This document shows, piece by piece, positions 48,320 through 59,412 of a stretch of 64,000 nt of DNA (positions within the stretch are counted from its first letter, which is position 1; each line of letters opens with the position of its first letter). Where the stretch lies: NCBI GenBank assembly GCA_004764695.1, contig SMSO01000035.1, positions 3,787,040 to 3,851,039 of the forward strand. The letters run 5' to 3'. The position numbers and the translations under genes are program-made. The stretch comes from Schizochytrium sp. TIO01 (taxonomy: Eukaryota > Sar > Bigyra > Thraustochytrida > Thraustochytriidae). The notes under the pieces were generated by a model, which worked only from the letters and a program-made list of their open reading frames with translations, did not search any database and was not told the DNA's origin.

Positions 48320-50400
48320 TTATCTATGGTTAGTCAGTATGTTTCGAAGTTGCTCGCGTTCCGCTTTTGCAGACTTCTTGAAGTCAGCTGGGCTCCTTTC
48401 ACCAGCGCGTTTGGCTAAACCGAGGTCGGTGAACATGGGTTCTCCTGAGTCTTTGCGACGAAGAATACTGTGCTTGATCAAATCACCGTGTAAAACACCA
48501 TGGTCGTGGATTTTGGCTAGAGACTCGACAGCCGTCTCTACGAACTCGTCTCTGAGAGTTGCCTCACTTGAAACATCCTCACCTGAATATACGGTGCCAA
48601 GAACGTCGAAGAAACCCTCCCTGAACATACCAATATCGACAAATCCGGGATACATTTGCCCTGTAGCGAGGCAAGTTCCCTGTAAATTGAAGCTTCATGT
48701 TGAAGTTCCGAAACCTGCTTTTGTTGCTTAAACGTGTCCAAAATCTTCTACACAGTGTCCGCATTGCCTGACTTCAGGGGTATCTGAGCACGCACCATTC
48801 GACCCGTGTACACGGCTGGTAGAGGCACCTGATCTGGCAGATCAATGAATTACAATGGCTTTCCATCTACAGTCTGATCTTCGGCGAAGAAAGTGCCACG
48901 TGGTGGGCTATTTTATTTTCATGTCCTTCATGATCCACATTGCAAGCCTCCGGCAATTTTCCGTGACCTTGACAAGGACCGTCATGATGACCATCTGGGC
49001 ATGGTACAAGGACACCATTTATAACAATCGCCTTCGGATTCGGGCATTACACCTTCATAGGCAATCAGAATACTGAGCGCAACGAATTGCAGTACACTGA
49101 GCTGCCCCTGATCTATATCTCCCTTAGTGACTTCCTGAATAAGCTCAGTGATCAGCAAATTCCCTGAACAACATCTGAAAAACCCAAAGTTCTGCTTATA
49201 GTTCGTGTTGATGTCAACAAACAAACCGTTTCGTACCTTGTAATTGTACGTCTGGCGAATAATGGAGTCCCTCGTATGCCGCCGCGACTCACTCGCTTGA
49301 TCTTGACATCCTCGGTCACAGTAAATTTCAGCGAGATTGGCGAACGAAAAACTTGGGAGCTGGTATTCGCCAACAATCATTGGTTGATAGTCAGCACCTG
49401 CAAGGTGATCACGATAAAGCATACTGAAGTCTGCATTACCTACAACCCTTTGCAGAGGACTCTGAGCAATTAAGACTCTCATGGGACGCTCCAGGATCTT
49501 GCTCCTCCATCATGGCTGGTACTGCTGTCCACTAACAAGTAAAGCGAAGGGTACACAAACTGACGCCTCAGCTGCGAAAACACTATTTGCTACTGCTTCC
49601 GCAGTTTCCTCCACATTGGGCATTGTTTTTATGTTGCTGCGGCGTTCAATGTATTCTTTTGTCCTGCAGTAGCTTACAAATGAACTTATAGACAACTGAC
49701 ATACTGTCACAGGTGATGCAGGATAGTTCTCCAGAATTCTCTGGACGATTATTTTGGCCTCTGTCGAGTTGAATCAACCTTGGAGATTTCGTGCCAAGTG
49801 CCTCTGTAACAGCAGGAGCATGTATTCTTTCTGCCAGCTCGTTCTCCAGCTCTTCATTCCCTTTTAAAAGGCCGACCATGCCGACAAGGAGTCTTTCCCG
49901 ACGCCTTTGTTCGGTCTTTATTGGATCTATGATTTTTTTAAAGAGTGCTTCATCATCATAGATTTCGCGGTAGGTTTTCAGCGCCCTCTTGAATTGCTCC
50001 GTTTCTTCACCTTCTAGCTGTTGAAGACCCTGGTCAGCCTCTTCATCGACACATAATCACCAACGCGCTCTAATTAACCGAGAATCTTTTCGTGACACTT
50101 GATTCTTAAAGTTGTCTTTCAATTCACGATTTTTTTTTCTCATAGGTTAACCTTTGAGCATGAAGCTCTTCCAGTAGAGCACGTGATTCATTTAGCTCGA
50201 CAGTTTCCTTCTCAATCTTCGCGTTATTTTCATTTGATGGTTTCCCGAGTATCCTTTAGAAAAGCCCCCAGGGGTTTCAATCGGCCACTGGGTTTGTTGG
50301 GGGATGTCATCACCCCTCGAATGGATTGTCGTAATCCATCCCTGAAGGCAGTTGCTACTCTACGCATTTTGGCCAGAGTGTTTCGGGTTTGCTGAGGGTT
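48320..50400 (-). pseudogene. Degenerate restriction-endonuclease-like plus kinase gene (Crinkler-associated type)
   Basis: Coding-like minus-strand sequence runs over ~2 kb but is split by at least five frame changes and stops. From the 5' end (near 50400) there is a charged helical region (SIRGVMTSPNKPSGRLKP; EKETVELNESRALLEELH), broken at a poly-A run near 50130. A further helical stretch follows (LEGEETEQFKRALKTYREIY, 50040-49880). Then comes a nuclease-like domain with PMIVGEYQ and SIIRQTYNYKVRNGL (about 49480-49000). Finally there is a kinase-like remnant with IHDHGVLHGDL...SILRR and PMFTDLGLAKR (48655-48320). This order, a nuclease-like core followed by an HGDL-type kinase, is known from Crinkler-type effector families and related mobile gene families in oomycetes, fungi and other protists. 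No intact version is present here. The family call is by pattern and moderately uncertain. Confidence 0.55.
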
Positions 50401-51282
50401 GGTGCGAAGCTAAACCTGCAAGGGTTCGGGATATTGTCATAATTATTACTAGAATTATTTCATAGATGAGTACTTAAGAATATAGCACTCGGGCTAATGT
50501 TTCGTAAACGAAAATAATTGGGACACTGCATGTGCAACTTATTAGCATTCGGACCCATATATCATTGACGAAAAAAGTTGAAGCGAGCGAAGGAAAGTAA
50601 ATCGTTTCGGTGGTTCGATCTTTCGCTTGTGTAGGTAGATATGATCAACTTCGAGATCAACGCAGGTGCTAATTAAGAGGTCGACTCAAAACCTAAGAAC
50701 ATTCTGAACTAATTCTCAGCTTCGTTAGTTTATAGTGGGTGACGAAGGGAATGCTAGACCCATACCATGGAGAAGAACACGGAAAAGTCGGAGCGTGGTT
50801 AGCAATATGGATAGTTTTAATAGATTACCTTTGATAAAACCTTCTATTCCAATTATTACTTACTATATGGTAATTATTTCGTTTCTTTGTGGTTCTTTGC
50901 CCCTTTTGTACTAAAACAGCGATTTCTATATTGCTCGAGAAGGGGTGTGTACTTTGGGTTAACTGTGAACGCGCAGGGTCCGTTCCGGGTCACAATCGAC
51001 CAGAAAGCATATCTGTTGATATGTTGCGTCAGTTCAACGTCCGGATGCAGTACGAGGACTAAGGTTCAGGTTGCTTGCTCGATACAGAAATCATATTGTT
51101 GAGTGAACGAGAAGGAGGGATCCATGCGCTGAAAAGGCTATACTTTATTTGACCGGACTACGTTGGGTGTAGTAAAGAGGTTGACAATTCGGTTCGTCTC
51201 CCAGTCATCAGCAGAAGGAATCACCCCCCCTCTTGTTTAAAGGCGTCCTAGCTTGTAGGCGTGTATAAAAATCCTAAACGTG
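50401..51282. other. Intergenic region upstream of the IQ-motif gene
   Basis: About 880 bases, mixed composition. No gene, RNA or repeat was recognised; it likely contains the promoter and 5' untranslated region of the gene at 51283. Confidence 0.45.
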
Positions 51283-53376
51283 ATGATGCATGAGGAAGAG
51301 ATCAGGGAACTCAAGTTCCACGCTCCCCATTTGAAGTTGCGTGAATTGGTTTCAGGTGATGAAGACACGAAACTTAACGCGTTGAAGAAAGCACCACGAA
51401 AAAATCCCCTTTGTGATGGTCGTTATGATTCCGTGCAAACTGAGCGTCTAGAAAAGCTCAAGCTTGTGGGTCTCGATCGATGTGAACCTTCGGACAAATG
51501 GAGAGACCTGATGTTACGAAAACCTCGACGAGTGCCTCGTTATTTGAGGGAAGATTTCCCCAAGGTCTCCATGGCTGGTTCTGCAAACATGGACGGTATT
51601 ACTTTGAAATCTGCTCGAAGGAAGAGGCGCCGGGCTCGTCGCAAAGCGAAACAACGCAAGGCCACTGTCTGCATTGCAGCTCCAAAGATTCCTCCACCAC
51701 CTGAGTTGAGCAAACTCTTACATGAAAGGCTCAAAGGGAGAACCTGTCGAACTCAAGCTGTGAGCACAGAAATGAGCTCAGGCCTGGAAAGTTTATTGTA
51801 TGCCCCAGCTCCACCTCGGATACCCAAGCCTCGAGATCTTGGTCCCAGAGGTGGAGGAGCATGCCTTCTTCGAGCACCCGGATCAGCGGTTCTTCGGATC
51901 AATGATAAATTAATGAACCTCCAACCAGCTAAAGCAGCAGCTGCATTTCTCGATACTGTAGAAGAACGTGAAGCTAGTCAACAGGACAAAATGCACAGGG
52001 AAAGAACAGAGCTTCGTGAGAAAGGGCAAGATTATGTATTCTCTAATGTGAAAACTTTACAAAAATCTGCTGATGAGCACAGGCTGGAGGACGAAGAACG
52101 GCGGCGCAATCTTATGGCCGAGTTACAAGCTTCGTTAGAGAAAGCTCGTCAACGAAAATCAGAGCTCGATGCGGAAAGGGCCGCTAAAATACAGCTACTT
52201 ATTATCAAACATAAAAGTGAAGCCGAGCGGCAAGCGATGCGCACCCAAAAACAGCGCGAGGCTCATGCGTACCTTGTTGCTATAGTAAATGCTTTGTGTG
52301 GATCAAAGCTAAAGTCTGTAGCTCAAAGTCTAGGTACGCGTCGTCGTCTGCGAGAGGCCACTGTTCGAATCCAGCGAAACATCAGAATGTGGCGTGCAAT
52401 GCGGCAAGTGCAAGTCTATCGTGAGGCAAAAGAACGCATCGTTCGATTTTTTCGTTCGGTCGTCTTTTGGCGCAAAAAGCGCCGGCAGCGGTGGTATGCT
52501 CAAAGTATCTTGCAATTTTTAGTAGACAATCGCGTCAATTTTGGGCAAATTATTCGGGACTATCGATACCGAGTCATAAAGTGTCAAAGATTTGCGCGCA
52601 TGTTTCTCTCGTGTACACAAGCGCGCGTTGCAGCCTTGACACGCATCTGGGTGCACCAAGAACGCCGACTAGTCGCCAAAGCGCGCGCATTACACTTGAA
52701 AACGCTAGAGAAACACACAAACCGGCTCGAAGAAGAAGCACATGCATTGCAAAAAACAGCTTTTCATGAACAAATGTCTGCTAAGTGGATGCGGCAAATT
52801 ACACTTCCTGAACAGGTTTGCGCAAGAGGGGATACTGAAACAAAAGATGGGACTGTGCGATTTCCTGTGGGAATGCATCTCAAAGTACGTCAAGAAAACT
52901 CCCCATCTGCCCGCGTGGAAGCACAGTATAAAGCCCAGATTTCTAAGAACGTCAATTTCATCATGGATTTCTTCCTGAACGAGGAATTCCAATCCAGGCT
53001 CGCTCGGGAGAGGGCACAACCATTGAGTTTCCCCCCAGTTTCACGCGAGATTCGCTATGAAATACTTCGGGATGTTGTTTCACATGCACGATCTGCGCAC
53101 CAACTTCGTATGGCTAAGCTCAAGCGTGAACGGAAAGTCCTGGAAACTCAGAAGGTGAAAGTCGATATTTCTGAAGCTCAAAAGCTGCTCAGTGAACAGA
53201 CGAACATTGTTACGGTGACTAAGACCTTGTTTTCAGACCTTGGACGTCAACAAATTGTATTATTATTCTCAACAATTGACCATCGTGATATTTTTAGACT
53301 TGTACAGAAAGCACAAGTTCAACTTGTGCAGACAAATTCGATGAAACAGCTTCTCTTTCAAGTACGCTATGACTAG
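51283..53376 (+). CDS. IQ-motif, coiled-coil protein, possibly cytoskeletal
   Basis: A complete 697-codon frame from the first ATG (a GTG one codon earlier is less likely). The N-terminal 150 residues are charged with a basic patch (SARRKRRRARRKAKQRK, about 107-125) and a Pro-rich stretch (APKIPPPPELSK). Residues ~210-330 are a long Glu/Arg/Lys coiled coil. IQ-like calmodulin/centrin-binding segments follow near 360 (ATVRIQRNIRMWRAMRQ) and 430 (VIKCQRFARMFLSCTQAR). The C-terminal third is helical with no recognised family. The combination resembles basal-body or axoneme proteins, but I cannot name an ortholog. Confidence 0.7.
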   Translation: MMHEEEIRELKFHAPHLKLRELVSGDEDTKLNALKKAPRKNPLCDGRYDSVQTERLEKLKLVGLDRCEPSDKWRDLMLRKPRRVPRYLREDFPKVSMAGSANMDGITLKSARRKRRRARRKAKQRKATVCIAAPKIPPPPELSKLLHERLKGRTCRTQAVSTEMSSGLESLLYAPAPPRIPKPRDLGPRGGGACLLRAPGSAVLRINDKLMNLQPAKAAAAFLDTVEEREASQQDKMHRERTELREKGQDYVFSNVKTLQKSADEHRLEDEERRRNLMAELQASLEKARQRKSELDAERAAKIQLLIIKHKSEAERQAMRTQKQREAHAYLVAIVNALCGSKLKSVAQSLGTRRRLREATVRIQRNIRMWRAMRQVQVYREAKERIVRFFRSVVFWRKKRRQRWYAQSILQFLVDNRVNFGQIIRDYRYRVIKCQRFARMFLSCTQARVAALTRIWVHQERRLVAKARALHLKTLEKHTNRLEEEAHALQKTAFHEQMSAKWMRQITLPEQVCARGDTETKDGTVRFPVGMHLKVRQENSPSARVEAQYKAQISKNVNFIMDFFLNEEFQSRLARERAQPLSFPPVSREIRYEILRDVVSHARSAHQLRMAKLKRERKVLETQKVKVDISEAQKLLSEQTNIVTVTKTLFSDLGRQQIVLLFSTIDHRDIFRLVQKAQVQLVQTNSMKQLLFQVRYD

Positions 53377-54371
53377 CAGCCAGCACGATATATCTATGGT
53401 GCTTCTAATTTATTGAGGGATACCAGAAACTGCTTTCATATGAACGGAGGAGCTTTGGTCATACTGCATACCTTCTTGAGACGATTTTAAAACTAGGCAT
53501 AGTATTGCTCACTCTGTACGAAGCAAACATGTAGAATCTCATTTCATATTAGTCAAATTGGCAATGAAAGATTCACCTGCTTACCTGAAAATATCACATT
53601 TAAAAGAATAAACTGACATTTCTTTGTTTTTGTATAATTTTTGTTGGCTTGTGATACTTGTCAGGTCAGAATGATCAGTTAGTATTTTCAAGCCAGGAAT
53701 TTGAATGAAACGCCAAGTAGCTATATTATACCCAGGGGACTCTCACTTATGAATTAAGTCTGAGAGTAGAGTAAAACAACAACATAGAATTCAAAAGAAA
53801 GAAAGCAGATGCAAAAAAGTCAGAAATCATTATTAAGGGCAATTTAGTCTGCACATCACGGTCGATAATTTTAATAGACTACAGAAATATTTCGAAAGTG
53901 ATGTTCAGAATCTAGCTCGGGCAAAGCTGCATAGTGGTGAAGCAAAGATTCAATTGCACGCGACTGCGCAAATCTTATAATGAGTTTTTCTTTGGAAAAG
54001 GTCAAGTGTAAATGACAGTGGAGTAAGATTGCTAATGAACCAGGCGTAGACCCAAAGATTTGGTAAATCACAGGAGAAAACTTGGCTAACCGGCTGTCCT
54101 CGGTAATTCCTCCTGGGGGATACTTTTACTCATTTTGAGGAGCAGAGAGTGTGTCAATCCTGATAACAGCAGGAAGTTCCGCGTGCGCCTTCGATATTTA
54201 GAGTAATAGACAATGGTTCTTTTGTGTGTAAATTTGTAGTGGTAGTATACGTAGAAACAGTGAGAGACAATAGGCGGACAACTGCACAGCCTACTGTTGA
54301 TCTAAGTGCCGGATTAGGGTGGGTAACAATTGGTGACAAATGGGAGAATTTCTTAACCGTCGCGTACATGC
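53377..54371. other. Intergenic region between convergent IQ-motif and sulfotransferase genes
   Basis: About 1 kb of A/T-rich DNA that should contain both 3' ends. No gene or notable repeat was seen. Confidence 0.5.
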
Positions 54372-55862
54372 TTACAAAGACGGTGTGACACTTCCAGTGC
54401 TGCGACGATTGCGGCGCCCCCCAAATGAACGTGCAGGCGGCTCTGTGGATGCTGTGGATGCTGAAGATGTGGAAGAGGTGGAAACTGCGGAAGCAGACGC
54501 AGGGAGCATACCAGCGTGAACCAGGTTATCATGAGGCATAATAGAGCGCGAGGAGCGGGACACTGGGTCAGGGCCACGAATATGACGACCACTTGCATAC
54601 ATTTCGGCCTCAGTTTGAGGGGGGAGGTCGTCAATAAAGTCTGAGTTAACGTCAAAGTTGTCCTTGCCGAGCGCTTCGTCAAGGTCAGCACGTCCAGGAA
54701 CGTGTTTGTCGTAACCAAAGATGCGAAAATCCTCCTTGTACATTTCGTACACAAGTCTTACCGTACGACGGTTGTAATAGTCTTGCCAGGGCTTGGAGCG
54801 CTTGCGACGATTTGAGTGAGGCATATCCTTGAGAGCCTGAAGAACACGCGGTGGGATAGTGGAGATCCGGTCATTGCGAAAACATTCGTTGAGTGCGCCG
54901 TTTGTAATGTCGCGGAGACTTTCTTGTTTGACGACACAACCAATAATTTGCTTCTGCTTTTCGTGTGTGAACTCAAACATGGGAAGCACGTGACAGTAGA
55001 CATTCCATTCTTCAGTGTCCCCAGTTTCCTTGTAAAGTTTCCACTTCTTGAACCAGCACTCTACAAAGTGCTCAAAGGATTCGAGCGGGCCAAAACGGTT
55101 GTACATGTAAATGGAAACCATGCGTGAATAAGGGTTGCGAATCACGGAAAAGGATTCAAGAGTGGCGAGCTCGTTACGCTGGACAAAGCCATATTTGATA
55201 CATTTGGCAAGCGTGAAGTGGACAACGTATCCCTTCCGGCTAACACCTGTAAGCCACTTTTCTGCCTCAGTAAGGTTACAAAGGAGCTGTCCAACGATGA
55301 TAGCATATGCACGGCGAACAATATCCGTGCGCCCTGAAAATGGTGCTGTAAAGAGGAAAGTGGAGCTCAGAAATGTCAGGCACGCGCATGCGTACATAAC
55401 AATGGTGAGTAGACTCGGTGGACAGGAAAATCCGTTGATACCAGGTTCATTGACGCAAAGAGCAGAAATAGATTTAATCCAGCCTGAGTACCAGAGCGCT
55501 GTGCTGATGCCAAGACTGACACACACGAGCAAGTTCTCTATTGTGAAGAAAGGAAAGTTGGCCTTTTCAAGGAGACCGTAACGATAAAAGAAGTACTTCA
55601 TGCCAAACTTGTGATAAAAGCCACGATGTGCGGCAGCCTTGTATGGCACTTTGTACAATTTTGTGAGACTTGTACCACCGCATCGGGGAACATGAATAAA
55701 CAGTAAATCACGGTCGTCTTCAAGTTCAATAGCCGCCTCGAGATCTGGCCCATGATGAACAGCTGCCACCGCGTCAGGTTCACGATCCTTTGTGCTCAAC
55801 TCTTGTGCTGAGATTTCGCCATCGGCTAATCTGCGAGCCAGAGATTTGATAAGCCAGGGCAT
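54372..55862 (-). CDS. Membrane sulfotransferase (Golgi-type family) with an internal hydrophobic hairpin
   Basis: The first ATG is at 55862 (an in-frame TTG 17 codons earlier is an unlikely start), giving 496 residues. The 5'-phosphosulfate loop is LLFIHVPRCGGTSLTKLY (His at 57) and the 3'-phosphate-binding segment is ESFSVIRNPYSRMVSIYMY. Both bind PAPS in the Golgi carbohydrate sulfotransferase family. Between them lie two strongly hydrophobic segments (FFTIENLLVCVSLGISTALW; LLTIVMYACACLTFLSSTFLF), which is unusual, as family members normally have a single N-terminal anchor. After the 3' motif there is a typical WFKKWKLYKE and QDYYNRRTVRLVYEMYKEDF helix region. The C-terminal ~80 residues are Ser/Thr/Ala-rich and acidic, then basic (RRNRRSTGS). 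The acceptor is unknown. Confidence 0.8.
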   Translation of the reverse strand: MPWLIKSLARRLADGEISAQELSTKDREPDAVAAVHHGPDLEAAIELEDDRDLLFIHVPRCGGTSLTKLYKVPYKAAAHRGFYHKFGMKYFFYRYGLLEKANFPFFTIENLLVCVSLGISTALWYSGWIKSISALCVNEPGINGFSCPPSLLTIVMYACACLTFLSSTFLFTAPFSGRTDIVRRAYAIIVGQLLCNLTEAEKWLTGVSRKGYVVHFTLAKCIKYGFVQRNELATLESFSVIRNPYSRMVSIYMYNRFGPLESFEHFVECWFKKWKLYKETGDTEEWNVYCHVLPMFEFTHEKQKQIIGCVVKQESLRDITNGALNECFRNDRISTIPPRVLQALKDMPHSNRRKRSKPWQDYYNRRTVRLVYEMYKEDFRIFGYDKHVPGRADLDEALGKDNFDVNSDFIDDLPPQTEAEMYASGRHIRGPDPVSRSSRSIMPHDNLVHAGMLPASASAVSTSSTSSASTASTEPPARSFGGRRNRRSTGSVTPSL

Positions 55863-56563
55863 CTTGAACAGATTCTGTGTATTGTTGTTTGCGAAACCCG
55901 GCAACAAGAGCAATTCTCAGCGCAGGCGGTAAAAGGAGGAGATACTTTTGTTCAACACTAGCAGGACAGGGAAAGGCTCTGCCTCACTTGACTTCTTCGT
56001 AGCGAGTGGTTTCGTACCGCTTGCTGATTGATTCCTGTGGCTCGCAAATTCGGCTCACCAGCTCACTCCACTTTCTCTGCTTCTCTTATTTAAGCAGGCA
56101 GGGAAATACAATAAACAGGAGTCGTCCTGACGAACTAGAAGCTTTCTCAAATCTGCTCCCGACGTCCCGACGATTGGCCTGTCAGCTGTCCTTCGCACCG
56201 TACCAGCAGGTGCCTCGAAGAAGATGCGCGCAGCCCGAGTTGGGTTTCTGCCTTTTGCAAGACGCGAATAGTAACCCCAAAGAAAGGAAGGAAGAAAGAA
56301 GACAGAAACAGAGAAATAAAGGAGCACCAGAGCACGTGCAATCTCACTCCGGTCAGCCAGTCCAGCTAAGACGTCGCAGCCAGAGTTGCAGACCAACCAA
56401 GCAAGTGCAGCGCCGTCCAGCGCAGTCTACAGCCAGCAACCTGTCTAGAGTAGCCGCAGACCTCCTGGCTTCTCGTCGCTCGCTTAGTGGACGAATCGAT
56501 CGTCCAATCGGAGTTTGGTTGTTTTGCTTTTGCTACCTCGGCGCACCGTGCACCAGCGACTAA

Positions 56564-56564
56564 A

Positions 56565-56604
<40 letters not shown>

Positions 56605-56622
56605 AAAAAAAAAAAAAAAAAA
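56564..56622 (+). repeat. (AAAG)n tract ending in poly-A
   Basis: About ten AAAG units followed by ~18 A. Confidence 0.9.
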
Positions 56623-56818
56623 AGAGGTTAAAGAAGCAGAATAACAGAGTGGACAAGTAAAGAAACAATACGCCAGCAAAGAAGAAAGAAAGGAGACACG
56701 GTCGCTCAAGTGCCTCTCCACTGCCTGGCCTCCTTCCCAACTGCAAAGATCGATCACGGTTTGCTTTATGGGTTTCTGGGTGGCGTCGTTTGTTAGTGTG
56801 TTTGTTGGTTTGTGACAA

Positions 56819-56819
56819 C

Positions 56820-56843
<24 letters not shown>
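56819..56843 (+). repeat. Poly-T tract
   Basis: About 24 consecutive T. Confidence 0.9.
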
Positions 56844-56850
<7 letters not shown>

Positions 56851-56920
56851 AATATTACAAGTTTGACTGTTTCAGAATGAAAGAAACAAAGAAAAAGAAA
56901 TAAAGAAAAAGAAACAATAC

Positions 56921-56955
56921 GAAGAAGAAGAAGAAGAAGAAGAAGAAGAAGAAGA
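56921..56955 (+). repeat. (GAA)n trinucleotide repeat
   Basis: About 11 GAA units. Confidence 0.9.
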
Positions 56956-56981
56956 GAATTCCTCTGCAGAGATGGAGGTTC

Positions 56982-57002
56982 AAGTGAGTGAGTGAGTGAG
57001 TG
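56982..57002 (+). repeat. (GTGA)n repeat
   Basis: About five GTGA units. Confidence 0.75.
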
Positions 57003-57221
57003 ATTCGTTTCGTTACTTGCGTTGCTATAATCCCTTCTTACTCTTTCCATCTTTTTCTAAATCTAAGCTCTTTTTACTTGTGATTTATATTTCGCTCCAG
57101 AGCAAAAGGCATTTATACCATTTGACCCAACAAGCAGGGAAGAAAAGAAAAAGAAAATACTGATTGAGAATTCATTGAAGGGGTGTTCTCTCACGTACGG
57201 TCGTACTTCCTTCCTTTCCAT

Positions 57222-57266
57222 CAAAATCAATCAATCAATTAATCAATCAATCAATCAATCAATCAA
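57222..57266 (+). repeat. (TCAA)n repeat
   Basis: About ten TCAA units with one TTAA interruption. Confidence 0.85.
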
Positions 57267-58171
57267 AACCTGAAGACGGTAACATGACATGGCATCATGC
57301 CATGTCCTCTCCCCCTTCCCTCCGAGCCTTGCCCAAGTCGTTTTTGGAGAAGATCCTTCTTGAAAGGAAAGAAGAAGAAGAAAGAAGTCAGTGCTTTCAG
57401 AATTACACAACTTTGTGCAGACTACTCCAATGAGTTATAGGTAACCATAAGAAACGAAGAGCTTCCACATTTTTAACCTTAAAAGAAAAGAAACGCGACA
57501 TCAGCATTGAAGCAGAGCAGTTCTGGTTGAAGAAGGGGAAACACGAAAACTCTGTCGGCGCTGTCTCTATCTATTACAATGACCTGAGTAGTTCCTGCCT
57601 TCCGTCTGCACAGATATTGACTTCCTTTTCTTCTTCTTCTTCAAAGCGCTTCACGTTGATCTTCCTCGTTTTGAGTTAATTTTATTTTTATTTTTAATTC
57701 ACATTCTGGTTTTCTATTTGAAGTTTGGAAAAAAGTTTCTCAGTCTGTTTCCCCCCACAAGTTGTTCCAAATGAGCCTTTTAAATGTTTATTGCTAAGAA
57801 AAACCAGAAAACCCAATTCAGTTTTAAAGCTTTAAAACTTTTGCTTTGTTTTTATCAGGAAAACTACTACGGTACAAATAAAACTTTTGCCAATTGCAGT
57901 ATTCCATTCGATGACTACCTATGCAATCGAGTTCAACTTCGATCTGAAGCTCCGCAGGAATCCTCAATACCGTAAGTACTCCTTGTTATTATAGACATTA
58001 CCAATCTTTTCACGCAAGAAATCTTCGTCGCGCCAATGCAATAGTGTTTTGTGATGACCAAACCATATATTTATTTATAGTCTTTGCTTTGTGTCCAATG
58101 CAGCTCACACACACGAAAGCGGAACGCCGAAGTACGATTTCTCACTTCAATCATTGCTCCATTCGTTTCCA

Positions 58172-58292
58172 ACAATCGCAACAATCGATGCAACAAATGC
58201 AACAAATGCATTGAATGCAACCAAATGATGCATGAATGCAATCAATTCAATGATGCATGAATGCAACAATTCCAACAATTGCAACAAATGAA
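58172..58292 (+). repeat. CAACAAATGCAA-type imperfect repeat
   Basis: Recurrent CAACAAATG, CAACAATCG and TGCATGAATG units form a degenerate short tandem array. Confidence 0.7.
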
Positions 58293-59147
58293 AGAAGGGA
58301 CCACTACTGTAGAAAGCGAGTCTCATTTCTGGCCATGTTCCACTCTCATTTATGATCGTAACTCTTCACATGAGGTCCTGCGACAAATCTAAACAACCAA
58401 TGCACATCATAAACTCGTATACGATACGCAGCGATTTCTGAAGAAACCTGGAGGTGATTCTGCGGAAACTGACGAGTCTTGGTGCAGGTTTTAAGCGAAG
58501 GCTGCCGCTGATGACCTTGAACTCCAGAGAATCAGTTCCAGAGCCGCGACGGGGGTTTTGGCCCGCGAGGTTGACTTGATTCAAGGTTAATGACAGGTAC
58601 AGGAATGCTCAAAGCCTCTGATGTTTGGTTAGTTTTTTCTTTACACAGGCGCGCATTGTTCACAGAAAGCCGCTGTTCGGTCTTTCTTTATCTCTGCCTT
58701 TCCTTCTTTGAGAGTTTCTTTCTTTGCTTTCTATGGAAGTTTGGTTCTTTGAGAGTTTCTTTTCCTGTACTTCCTCTTAGCCGCGCATAGGCAGGTGCTA
58801 GGTGGCGCCAAGTGATAGTTTATAATATTTGATCGACTCATTTGCTTTTAAAAGTCAAAGTTTAGACACAATAAAAGTAGTGAGGTGTAGGAAACAAACA
58901 ATGGAAGAAGGCTTCAATGACAGCATTGCTTTTCGATGTCGAAGCAATCAAAGCCTGGTTTTCGAGGTCTCACCTCCGGCATGGTGCCGCCCCTCCCACC
59001 TCTCTCGCGCCGTGCCACGCCACCACGCCAGCCCAGCTAGTTTGGTGCGTACGCTCTGACTTCGATGTCAAGAGCCTTCCTTTTTGGATCATTTGTTATT
59101 GTTGATTGCACTTGCTCACATTTCACATGTGTCAAATAAAATAAATG

Positions 59148-59412
59148 CATTGTATTGCAATACAATGTATTGCATTGCATTGCATTGTATTGCATTGCAT
59201 TGTATTGTATTGCATTGCATTGCATTGTATCGTATTCTATTGTATTGCATTGTATTAGATTGCATTGTATTGTATTGTATTGTATTGTATTAGATTGCAT
59301 TGTATTGTAGGTGCACTCTATGGCAATATTACATTGGATCATCGCATTGCAATGCATTGCAATTGCACTCGATCGCAATATTACATTGCATTGTCGCATT
59401 GCAATGCAATGT
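59148..59412 (+). repeat. TTGCA/TTGTA pentanucleotide minisatellite
   Basis: Over 30 five-base units alternating TTGCA and TTGTA, with a few longer spacers after 59310. It yields spurious Cys/Ile/Leu or Met/Gln/Cys frames on both strands. Confidence 0.9.
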
